Source: Bacteroidota bacterium (GTDB taxonomy: Bacteria > Bacteroidota > Bacteroidia > Bacteroidales > UBA1556). Taken from it: DNA of 27,032 nucleotides. Numbering within the stretch: the first letter of the stretch is position 1; each line of letters starts with the position of its first letter. The DNA lies in NCBI GenBank assembly GCA_003648395.1, contig QMPB01000005.1:1-27032 (forward strand). Reading direction: 5' to 3'. The position numbers and the translations under genes were made by a program. Shown piece after piece: positions 1 to 6,598 of the stretch. The notes below the pieces were generated by a model, which did not search any database, was not told the origin of the DNA, and saw only the letters and a program-made list of their open reading frames with translations.

Positions 1-6
1 TATATA

Positions 7-921
7 CTAGGAATTCAAATACTCCAAAGTATATAATGCAGCATTAGTACCATCACCAACTGCAGTTGTAACTTGTCGGAATGATTTATGAATATTATCA
101 CCTGCCGCATAAACTCCTTTTAAGCTAGTTTCAAATTTTTCGTTAGTAACAATCTCTCCCCATTTATTCAAATCTACAATACCTTCGAAAACTTCAGTAT
201 TTGGCACATAACCAATGAAAATAAATACGCCTTCTATCTTCATATTCTCCTTATCTCCTGTTTTTATATTTTCTAATACCACATGATTAAGCCCCTGCTC
301 ACCAACAAACTCAGTAATTTTAGTATTCATTATATAATCAATCTTAGGGTTCTCTTCCATCTCCTTTATTGCAGATTCAAAAGCTTGCCAATCATCAAGC
401 ATATGCACAATAGTAACCTTACTTGCATAAGTAGTTAAAGAAACAGCCTCCTCAAGAGCTGAATTACCACCACCTACAACTATAATCTCTCTATCCTGAA
501 AGAAATCACCATCACAAGTTGCACAATATGAAATTCCACGGCCAGCAAAATCATTTTCACCCTTTGCCCCTATCTCACGACTACGACCACCTGTAGATAA
601 TATTACAGATCTGGCCTCAAAAGTATCGCCATTTGTTAGCACAACTTTCTTTGAATCTCCTTCTAGTTCATAACTTTCGATACGAACATTTGTTTTGATC
701 TCACAACCATGCTTTTTTGCTTGGTTTTGCATATTTGTAGCTAGCATAAAACCGCTAATACTTTCGTAACCCGGATAATTCGCAATCTCATGAGTCAATA
801 CCATCTGACCACCTGCAATTCCTGTATCAAGTATTAAAACTTTCATCTTTGCTCTCGAAAGATAAATTCCTGCAGTTAATCCTGCTGGGCCTCCGCCTAT
901 TATTATAGTATCGTATTTCAT
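7..921 (-). CDS. trxB: Thioredoxin reductase-like FAD flavoprotein, atypical NAD(P) site
   Basis: This cytoplasmic flavoprotein of 304 residues should pass electrons through FAD to a redox-active disulfide and on to thioredoxin or a similar partner. The N-terminal FAD motif GGGPAGL is at residues 9-15, the redox disulfide CATC at 133-136, and the second nucleotide-binding loop GGGNSALEEA at 150-159. A C-terminal FAD motif AAGD is followed by RQVTTAVGDG. Length and domain order match low-molecular-weight thioredoxin reductases. One thing is odd: the HRRxxxR motif that holds the 2'-phosphate of NADPH in the E. coli enzyme is replaced by HMLDDWQAF (173-181). The electron donor may therefore be NADH or something else, and the trxB name is by overall similarity. 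It is transcribed from its own promoter just downstream of the lipase-like gene. The stop codon lies at the window edge, so the downstream context is not visible. Confidence 0.9.
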   Translation of the reverse strand: MKYDTIIIGGGPAGLTAGIYLSRAKMKVLILDTGIAGGQMVLTHEIANYPGYESISGFMLATNMQNQAKKHGCEIKTNVRIESYELEGDSKKVVLTNGDTFEARSVILSTGGRSREIGAKGENDFAGRGISYCATCDGDFFQDREIIVVGGGNSALEEAVSLTTYASKVTIVHMLDDWQAFESAIKEMEENPKIDYIMNTKITEFVGEQGLNHVVLENIKTGDKENMKIEGVFIFIGYVPNTEVFEGIVDLNKWGEIVTNEKFETSLKGVYAAGDNIHKSFRQVTTAVGDGTNAALYTLEYLNS

Positions 922-952
922 AATTATATTTTTTTAAATGGCCATATGAGCT

Positions 953-1008
953 ACATAAAAATTTTCAATCATTCCCCTGTGGGCCAAATTAAGAAAATTT
1001 TTTTATGT
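953..1008 (-). repeat. Imperfect inverted repeat in the trxB leader
   Basis: ACATAAAAATTTTC at 953-966 pairs with GAAAATTTTTTTATGT at 993-1008, with two extra T residues in the second arm. The 26-nt interval contains a small CCC/GGG hairpin. On the minus strand it lies inside the predicted trxB leader and downstream of the lipase-like gene. It could be a leader structure or a poor terminator; no U-tract follows it, so termination is not well supported. Confidence 0.4.
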
Positions 1009-1050
1009 TCGTCTCAAATATTTTTAAAATTTGTATTCATTCTACTTTTA

Positions 1051-1083
1051 CAAATATAAAGCCAATAAAACTAAACTGTCAAA
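1051..1083 (-). promoter_or_regulatory. Promoter of the trxB-like gene (TTTG-N21-TATATTTG)
   Basis: On the minus strand, TATATTTG at 1058-1051 matches the Bacteroidota -7 consensus TAnnTTTG. It is preceded, with a 21-bp gap after the TTG, by TTTG at 1083-1080, which matches the -33 element. This is the most complete two-part promoter in the window. Transcription should begin near 1044, giving a leader of about 120 nt. Confidence 0.65.
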
Positions 1084-1095
1084 GTGGCAAAGCTC

Positions 1096-2187
1096 CTAAT
1101 CTATTTCTGGGAAATGCGCATTAATAAGCATCCAATACGCATAAAAATGATGATGAACAAATATGCCATAATCAGATTTCTCTACATAGTTCTTTACATA
1201 ACTATCAGTAGGTCTTAGTACAATAGCATTGCCACAAGTGCTATAATTAAAACCTTCATCAAAAATTGGCTTTTTGGCATTAGGTAGCTCTTTTATCACT
1301 CCCTCAAAAGCCTTATCTCCTAATAATTCGGTATAAGTCTCTTGTAAATCACCACCCTTATTCTCAATCTTCTTAATAGTTCTCTTTATATAATAACGAG
1401 CATACCAAGGCTCATTTTTTACTAATTCATTAATATTAGAAATTGGATTTGTTGGATTCAAATCCGACACCTGTTGAACTGCAAAAGGTAGTTCTGGAAC
1501 CCAATCATCATAATTAACAATACGGAATGCCCAGCCTCCTTGATTTATCTCCTCAAAATCGTAAGCATAGTATAAATTACCAGGTTTTGGAGGAGCGCTT
1601 GCATAAGTTTTTATTTGTATTTTATTACCTAATGCATCATCAACATACTCGATATACGACCTTAACAATAATGATAGTGCACCACCCTGACTATGTCCAA
1701 TAAAAATAAAACTTCTAACACCTTTATCATATTCACTATGCATAAGTGCATTAATATCGTCGGCTATAAAGGATAAGCCAAGTAACCAGCCTGCATGAAC
1801 AGACGCTCTATTATCTTTTGCCAATTTATACTTAAATACTACAGAATCTGAAGTAACAATTTCTCCAATAGCAGGAATCATTGAAGCATAAAAATTTTCT
1901 ATCCAACTTACTTTCGTTGGAATTGTTCCTCTTATACTAATCACACCAATATTATCGCTTGTTTTCCAGTAATCCCATCTATTATCTAAACCAAGCTCTT
2001 TGCTTCTAAAAATTAGACTTGCAGTAGGCTTTGGCAATGTATGCTCACCCAATAAAGTGTCAAAATGTTGACTATTAATTTCCAACATTTCTTTATATTC
2101 TATAGGATTAAAACCTGGCCTTACTTGGGCAACTAATATTTCAGTAAAAACAAATACAAATAATCCAAGAAGTGCTATTATCTTCAT
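1096..2187 (-). CDS. Secreted class 3 lipase-like alpha/beta hydrolase
   Basis: A protein of 363 residues with a signal peptide at about 1-20 ending in a VAQ-type cleavage site, so it is exported. The fold is that of class 3 (fungal-type) lipases: an SIRGT strand near 84-88, the nucleophile elbow GHSQG at 164-168 with predicted catalytic Ser166, the NYDDWVPELP segment at 225-234 carrying the predicted catalytic Asp, and an HHH cluster at 345-347 that could supply the catalytic His. The substrate cannot be read from the sequence; acylglycerols or other esters are possible. It has no T9SS tail and no lipobox, so a periplasmic location is most likely. It stands alone on the minus strand, divergent from the Dabb-MarC genes, with the trxB promoter starting 13 bp beyond its stop codon. 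Confidence 0.75.
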   Translation of the reverse strand: MKIIALLGLFVFVFTEILVAQVRPGFNPIEYKEMLEINSQHFDTLLGEHTLPKPTASLIFRSKELGLDNRWDYWKTSDNIGVISIRGTIPTKVSWIENFYASMIPAIGEIVTSDSVVFKYKLAKDNRASVHAGWLLGLSFIADDINALMHSEYDKGVRSFIFIGHSQGGALSLLLRSYIEYVDDALGNKIQIKTYASAPPKPGNLYYAYDFEEINQGGWAFRIVNYDDWVPELPFAVQQVSDLNPTNPISNINELVKNEPWYARYYIKRTIKKIENKGGDLQETYTELLGDKAFEGVIKELPNAKKPIFDEGFNYSTCGNAIVLRPTDSYVKNYVEKSDYGIFVHHHFYAYWMLINAHFPEID

Positions 2188-2225
2188 AATTTATAAATTT
2201 TAAATATATATTCAACTTGCAAAAA

Positions 2226-2242
2226 CAAAATTACTACTTTTG
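2226..2242. promoter_or_regulatory. Back-to-back divergent -7 elements for the lipase-like and Dabb genes
   Basis: TAATTTTG on the minus strand (2233-2226) and TACTTTTG on the plus strand (2235-2242) lie almost touching in the 83-bp gap between the divergent genes. Both fit TAnnTTTG. The plus-strand element would give a leader of about 22 nt for the Dabb gene. A TTG lies 15 bp upstream of the plus-strand element, closer than usual for a -33 box, and no -33 match at normal spacing was seen for the minus strand. Confidence 0.45.
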
Positions 2243-2270
2243 TCCTATTAATTAGTAAATAATTACAACA

Positions 2271-2570
2271 ATGATAAGACATATTGTATTCCTAAAAAAG
2301 GCAGGAGAAAATCCAAACACAATAAGTGATATTTCTTTGGAGTTAGCTAGAAGACTTAGAGCATTGAAGAGTAAAATTGAGGAAATTCAAACTATGGAAG
2401 TTGGTGTAAACATTAGCACAAGCAATACGGCTTATCATATTTCTCTTATTACAACTTTCAACAACGAAGATGACCTGAATACGTATCGTTTTCATACAGA
2501 GCACCTACTAGTTATAGACTATATAAAGAAGAATAATTTTGAATCAGCAGTAGTAGATTACAATTTATAA
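2271..2570 (+). CDS. Dabb-family (stress-responsive alpha/beta barrel) protein
   Basis: A small cytoplasmic protein of 99 residues. The MIRHIVF start, the EVGVNIS segment in the middle, the AYHISLITTF strand with the following EDDL, and the C-terminal AVVDYNL strand match the Dabb domain, a ferredoxin-like fold that dimerises into an alpha/beta barrel. Family members include stress-induced plant proteins and many bacterial proteins without known reactions, so no specific function is assigned. It starts about 22 nt after a predicted transcription start and is followed 21 bp later by the MarC-family gene on the same strand, so the two are probably cotranscribed. There is no Shine-Dalgarno sequence, as is usual in this phylum. 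Confidence 0.85.
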   Translation: MIRHIVFLKKAGENPNTISDISLELARRLRALKSKIEEIQTMEVGVNISTSNTAYHISLITTFNNEDDLNTYRFHTEHLLVIDYIKKNNFESAVVDYNL

Positions 2571-2591
2571 ATACAATAATACCATATTTTT

Positions 2592-3248
2592 ATGCACGAA
2601 TTATTCACATTTGCATTATTTGTATTCACAAGTTTTTTGGCAATAATTAACCCCGTGGGCATTGCACCTCTTTTTGTGGCATTAACAAATGATTTATCGC
2701 CAAAATTAAAAGTAAAAACGGCAATTAAAGCCTCTATTACGGCATATTTTATACTATTAATATTTGCTTTTGCAGGCCAAATGCTTTTTGGTTTCTTTAA
2801 TATATCGGCAGCAGGATTTAGAATGGCAGGAGGAGTTATATTTTTAATAATGGGCTATGAGATGCTGAATGCTCGCCTTAGTAAAATAAAGTACAATCCC
2901 GAGGAAGACGAGGATATTACCGAAGCAGAAGCCACAGACGTAGCAATTACACCACTAGGAATACCAATGCTTGCTGGCCCAGGCGCCATTACCAATGCGA
3001 TTGTACTTATGGACGATGCCCAAAATTTTGAAAGTAAATTAGTTTTTCCACTTGCTCTTTTAGCAGCAATTCTTGTAGTATTTTTTGCATTAGTAAGTAG
3101 CAGTAAACTTATGAAATATTTTGGAGAAGTAGGAAATAAAGTTATGCTCAAGATAATGGGATTAATAACAATGGTAATGGGATTTGAGTTCTTCTTTGCA
3201 GGATTGAAACCCTATGTTAGAGACATATTAATGATTATGCCAAATTAA
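2592..3248 (+). CDS. MarC-family (UPF0056) integral membrane protein
   Basis: A protein of 218 residues in the inner membrane with about six hydrophobic segments. The signature NPVGIAPLF lies near residues 21-29, and the second half carries the LGIPMLAGPGAI motif typical of the family; the two halves look like related repeats. An acidic stretch (EEDEDITEAEATD) separates them and is probably cytoplasmic. MarC proteins were once linked to multiple antibiotic resistance, but that role was not upheld and their transport function remains unknown. The length is normal for the family. It follows the Dabb gene by 21 bp and precedes a beta-barrel gene that has its own promoter element. Confidence 0.88.
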   Translation: MHELFTFALFVFTSFLAIINPVGIAPLFVALTNDLSPKLKVKTAIKASITAYFILLIFAFAGQMLFGFFNISAAGFRMAGGVIFLIMGYEMLNARLSKIKYNPEEDEDITEAEATDVAITPLGIPMLAGPGAITNAIVLMDDAQNFESKLVFPLALLAAILVVFFALVSSSKLMKYFGEVGNKVMLKIMGLITMVMGFEFFFAGLKPYVRDILMIMPN

Positions 3249-3273
3249 TTAGTATATAAATACTTAAATTAAC

Positions 3274-3281
3274 TACATTTG
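3274..3281 (+). promoter_or_regulatory. -7 element of the beta-barrel gene
   Basis: TACATTTG fits TAnnTTTG exactly and lies 28 bp upstream of the start codon in a 61-bp gap. No -33 TTG was found at normal spacing, so the promoter call rests on the -7 element alone. Confidence 0.4.
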
Positions 3282-3309
3282 CCTAATTATTAAAATTAAA
3301 TATACAAAC

Positions 3310-3927
3310 ATGAAAAAAACAATATTACTTTTAAGCTTTATTGCATTTATATTTACAGCAAAAGCACAGATTGAATTTACAGCAATGGGCGGTTACTTTT
3401 TAGGAGGCAATGTAGATTTCTGGGAAGGAAGATTTGAAATGTCTGATGAGGCTGTTTATAATATTACAGCTAGTATACCTACAATAAAAGGAAACAATAT
3501 TGAAGTTTCTTATTCATTCTCTAGTGGTACTGGAACATTTATCCCATACCAAAATTCAGGCATAGGCTTTACTCGTACCGAAGCACCATTAAACACCCAT
3601 TATGCTTTAATAGGTAGTTACCAGCAATTTGAAACAGGAACTCCCATAACTCCATTTATTGGATTAAGTATTGGAGCTTCAATCTTTGATTATCAATATA
3701 AAAACACTTCTAACGTATGGCGCTTTGCAGGTAGCTTGGGTGGTGGATTTAAAATATATATTAGTGAGAAAATTGGCATCCGTTTACAGGGTAGATTATT
3801 AATGCCTATGTATTTTGCAGGAATCGGCTTTTATGCTGGTGGATCTGGTGGTGGTTTAAGTATGAATACTGGCACAGTCGCTATACAAGGTGATTTTAGT
3901 GGTGGACTTATCTTTAGATTAAAATAA
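3310..3927 (+). CDS. Small outer-membrane beta-barrel-like protein
   Basis: A protein of 205 residues with a clear signal peptide (1-19, ending TAKA before Gln20). The mature part has alternating polar and hydrophobic strands, many Gly and aromatic residues, and a terminal strand GGLIFRLK. This is the pattern of a small eight-strand outer-membrane porin-like or OmpW/OmpA-like barrel. A glycine-rich segment near residues 176-184 probably forms a loop. No enzyme motif is visible and the specific role is unknown. A strong intrinsic terminator follows 19 nt after the stop codon, which ends this gene cluster. Confidence 0.65.
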   Translation: MKKTILLLSFIAFIFTAKAQIEFTAMGGYFLGGNVDFWEGRFEMSDEAVYNITASIPTIKGNNIEVSYSFSSGTGTFIPYQNSGIGFTRTEAPLNTHYALIGSYQQFETGTPITPFIGLSIGASIFDYQYKNTSNVWRFAGSLGGGFKIYISEKIGIRLQGRLLMPMYFAGIGFYAGGSGGGLSMNTGTVAIQGDFSGGLIFRLK

Positions 3928-3946
3928 TATTAGAACCATTTCTTGG

Positions 3947-3985
3947 AAAAGCAGCATTAATCTTTGGATAAATGCTGCTTTTTTT
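3947..3985 (+). terminator. Intrinsic terminator after the beta-barrel gene
   Basis: AAAAGCAGCATT (3947-3958) pairs perfectly with AATGCTGCTTTT (3971-3982) around a 12-nt loop, and a run of six T residues begins at 3980. It ends the Dabb-MarC-barrel cluster. Confidence 0.88.
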
Positions 3986-4381
3986 ATGTGCTTACAATAA
4001 CCATTAATACAGCTTATAATACACGTTTATTAAAAACAAGGATACTACTAGCTTTGTTCTAGATATTCAGGATAAGCTGTAGATTTAATAATACTCAATT
4101 TATTAATGATATTAAAAAATGAAATTAGTCCCTTTAGCCATTAGGAATATTGACTGCTAATTACCTCAGAACATGACAAAAAAATATGAATAACTAATCT
4201 ACTAGTTTTTATGTTTGGGCTAATTACAGATTACTGAACACCACTTACTGTTTACTAATAAAATTAGGATTCAAATATATTAACTACACTATTTTTAAAA
4301 CCCGTACTAAATCCTGTAGAATTAATACAATAAATTGGTTTGCATAGAACTAGACATCAAATATGCCAAAATCATACTCTA

Positions 4382-4399
4382 AATACAAATAATACAAAT
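4382..4399 (+). repeat. Two tandem copies of a 9-bp unit (AATACAAAT)
   Basis: Two exact head-to-tail copies are followed by the related AATAATAAG. They lie about 100 bp upstream of typA. In such AT-rich DNA this may be chance, and no function is assigned. Confidence 0.45.
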
Positions 4400-4476
4400 A
4401 ATAATAAGATCTAAGTAGCTATAAATCTGTTAACAATACATAACAATCATATTATCTTATTAAGCAATAAAACAAC

Positions 4477-4484
4477 TACCTTCG
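4477..4484 (+). promoter_or_regulatory. -7 element of typA (TACCTTCG)
   Basis: TACCTTCG is a TAnnTTCG variant of the Bacteroidota -7 element, 19 bp upstream of the typA start codon, giving a very short leader. The same variant lies before two other operons in this window. No -33 TTG is seen at normal spacing. Confidence 0.4.
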
Positions 4485-4503
4485 CGGCCTTAAATTCAAG
4501 ACT

Positions 4504-6312
4504 ATGGAAAATATCAGAAATATTGCAATAATTGCACACGTTGACCACGGCAAAACAACGTTGGTTGACAAGCTATTGCACCAAGTAAATATGTTTCGCG
4601 ACAATCAAGAAGTAGGAGACTTAATACTCGACAGCAATGATTTGGAACGTGAAAGGGGAATTACAATTTTATCTAAGAACGTATCTGTACACTATAAAGA
4701 TGTAAAGATTAACATTATTGACACTCCTGGTCACTCCGATTTTGGTGGTGAAGTAGAACGAGTTCTTAATATGGCTGATGGAGTTTTATTGATTGTAGAT
4801 GCTTTTGAAGGTCCTATGCCTCAAACTCGATTTGTATTAGAAAAAGCAATTAGCCTTGGTCTTAAGCCAATGGTTGTTGTAAATAAAGTTGATAAACCTA
4901 ACTGTACTCCTGACGAAGCTCAAGAGGCTGTTTTTGATTTAATGTTTAACCTTGAGGCTACAGAAGATCAACTTGATTTTCAAACAGTATATGGTTCTGC
5001 AAAAAATGGTTGGATGAGTGCTGATTGGAATGAGCCAACTACAGATGTTACATATTTGCTAGATCAAATTATAGAGCATATCCCTGCTCCTATAGTGCAA
5101 GAAGGCACCCTTCAGATGCGTATTACTAGTCTTGATTATAGCAGTTATACTGGTAGAATTGCCATTGGTAAAATTACTCGTGGTAACTTAAAATCAGGGC
5201 AAAAGATCTCTTTAGTAAATAAAAAAGGCGAAATTTTTAAATCTGTAATAAAAGAAGCCTATACTTTTGAAGGACTGGGAAAACGAAAGACTAAAGAAGT
5301 AATACAATGTGGTGAAATATGTGCCATATTTGGATTAGAACAATTTGATATTGGAGATACCGTTGCTGATTTTGAAAATCCAGAAGGTTTATCTCCTATT
5401 ACTGTAGATGAGCCTACAATGAGTATGCTTTTCACTATTAACAACTCTCCTTTCTTTGGTCAAGATGGAAAAATGGTTACCTCTCGTCAGATAAGAGATA
5501 GATTATATGCCGAAACAGAGAAAAACCTAGCTCTTAAAGTTGAAGATACTGATGCTGCCGAATCGTTTATTGTTTATGGTCGTGGTATTCTACACTTATC
5601 TATTCTTATAGAAACTATGCGTAGAGAAGGTTATGAGCTTCAACTTGGACAACCACAGGTAATTATTAAAGATATTAATGGCGTAAAGAGTGAACCTATT
5701 GAAGCTTTAACAGTGCAAGTTCCTGAGGCTTTTTCTGGAAAAGTTATTGAATTAGTAACAGCTAGAAAAGGTGATATTGCAAATATTGAAGTAAAAGGAG
5801 ACCGAAGTTATTTAGAATTTCATATCCCATCAAGAGGAATTATTGGTTTAAGAAATCAAATGCTAACAGCTACTGAAGGGGAAGCAATTATTGCTCACCG
5901 TCTTAAAGGTTACGAACCATGGAAAGGTGAAATTGGACTACGCAGAAATGGTGCTCTTATAGCCTTAGAAACTGGGGTTGCTATTCCTTTCTCAATAGAT
6001 AAATTGCAGGATAGAGGCAAGTTCTTTGTTCATCCTGGTGAAGATATTTACGAAGGAATGGTTATTGGCGAGCATATACGTCAAGGCGACTTAGTTATTA
6101 ATCTTGTAAAAACTAAGAAACTTAGTAATATGCGTTCTTCGGGTAATGATGATAAAGTTAGAATAACTCCTGCCATTAAATTCTCTCTTGAGGAAGCTAT
6201 GGAGTATATTAGAAATAACGAATACCTTGAAGTTACACCTAATAATCTTCGACTAAGAAAAATACTTCTTAAGGAAAATGATAGAAAAAGATTGCGAAAT
6301 TCTGAAATATAA
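4504..6312 (+). CDS. typA: Ribosome-associated translational GTPase TypA/BipA
   Basis: A 602-residue GTPase of the elongation-factor superfamily that binds the ribosome and supports assembly and growth under stress. All G motifs are intact: AHVDHGKT (11-18), RERGITI (49-55) with the switch I threonine, DTPGH (73-77), NKVD (127-130) and SAK near 165. The HVDHGKTTL start and the RGIIGLRNQ segment in the C-terminal half are diagnostic of TypA as opposed to EF-G or LepA. Domain order is G domain, beta-barrel domain II, EF-G-like domains III and V, then the TypA-specific C-terminal domain. Length is standard and the gene looks intact. It is transcribed alone, from a -7 element close to the start to a strong terminator. 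Confidence 0.97.
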   Translation: MENIRNIAIIAHVDHGKTTLVDKLLHQVNMFRDNQEVGDLILDSNDLERERGITILSKNVSVHYKDVKINIIDTPGHSDFGGEVERVLNMADGVLLIVDAFEGPMPQTRFVLEKAISLGLKPMVVVNKVDKPNCTPDEAQEAVFDLMFNLEATEDQLDFQTVYGSAKNGWMSADWNEPTTDVTYLLDQIIEHIPAPIVQEGTLQMRITSLDYSSYTGRIAIGKITRGNLKSGQKISLVNKKGEIFKSVIKEAYTFEGLGKRKTKEVIQCGEICAIFGLEQFDIGDTVADFENPEGLSPITVDEPTMSMLFTINNSPFFGQDGKMVTSRQIRDRLYAETEKNLALKVEDTDAAESFIVYGRGILHLSILIETMRREGYELQLGQPQVIIKDINGVKSEPIEALTVQVPEAFSGKVIELVTARKGDIANIEVKGDRSYLEFHIPSRGIIGLRNQMLTATEGEAIIAHRLKGYEPWKGEIGLRRNGALIALETGVAIPFSIDKLQDRGKFFVHPGEDIYEGMVIGEHIRQGDLVINLVKTKKLSNMRSSGNDDKVRITPAIKFSLEEAMEYIRNNEYLEVTPNNLRLRKILLKENDRKRLRNSEI

Positions 6313-6337
6313 ATTCCAGAATAAATCTTATAATAAT

Positions 6338-6379
6338 AAACACCCCTTTTATTTTGATAATTGGGGTGTTTCTTTTTTT
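6338..6379 (+). terminator. Intrinsic terminator after typA
   Basis: AAACACCCC (6338-6346) pairs perfectly with GGGGTGTTT (6363-6371), followed by C and seven T residues (6373-6379). It lies 26 nt after the typA stop codon. Confidence 0.88.
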
Positions 6380-6439
6380 AAAAAATCAACACTTTTTTTC
6401 TAAATCAAAATATATAAAACTATCATGATAAAAATAATT

Positions 6440-6472
6440 ATCTAATTTATCTACCTCGCTAAAAAATTAGAT
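6440..6472. repeat. 9-bp inverted repeat between convergent genes
   Basis: ATCTAATTT (6440-6448) is the exact inverse of AAATTAGAT (6464-6472), with 15 nt between. It lies between the typA terminator and the end of the helicase gene. It is all A/T apart from one base pair, and no U-tract makes it a clear terminator on either strand. Confidence 0.4.
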
Positions 6473-6540
6473 AGGCTGTAGAATTATTATTTTGTTCATG
6501 AAACTTACATGTCTATTAGAAATATTGATATTGCAAAAGG

Positions 6541-6575
6541 CATCAACGATTAAGGTTTATATTTTAGAGTTGATG
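6541..6575 (-). terminator. Weak stem-loop after the SNF2 helicase gene
   Basis: CATCAAC (6541-6547) pairs with GTTGATG (6569-6575) around 21 nt, starting 24 nt beyond the helicase stop codon on the minus strand. It is followed on that strand by CCTTTTGC, a poor U-tract. It may help end the helicase transcript, but the call is tentative. Confidence 0.3.
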
Positions 6576-6598
6576 AAGTTTTCTTAAGTAAAGACAAA

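Larger units (their letters stand above)
3986..4503. other. Long AT-rich intergenic stretch before typA
   Basis: No convincing protein or known RNA gene is seen here. The stretch holds a 10-bp inverted repeat, TACAGCTTAT (4008-4017) with ATAAGCTGTA (4072-4081); a lone plus-strand -7-like TATGTTTG at 4210-4217; two tandem copies of AATACAAAT at 4382-4399; and, close to typA, the -7-like TACCTTCG. All plus-strand frames I read through close after a dozen or so codons. Confidence 0.5.

Noticed and set aside
2855..3151. Minus-strand open frame of 98 codons opposite the MarC-family gene
   Set aside because: It is fully antisense to a clear family member; its composition is Ser/Ala-rich as expected for a shadow frame, and it has no promoter or domain.
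6499..6588. Possible 29-residue plus-strand peptide between typA and the helicase gene
   Set aside because: It starts after the typA terminator, has no -7 element at the right place and no recognisable features; chance is more likely.
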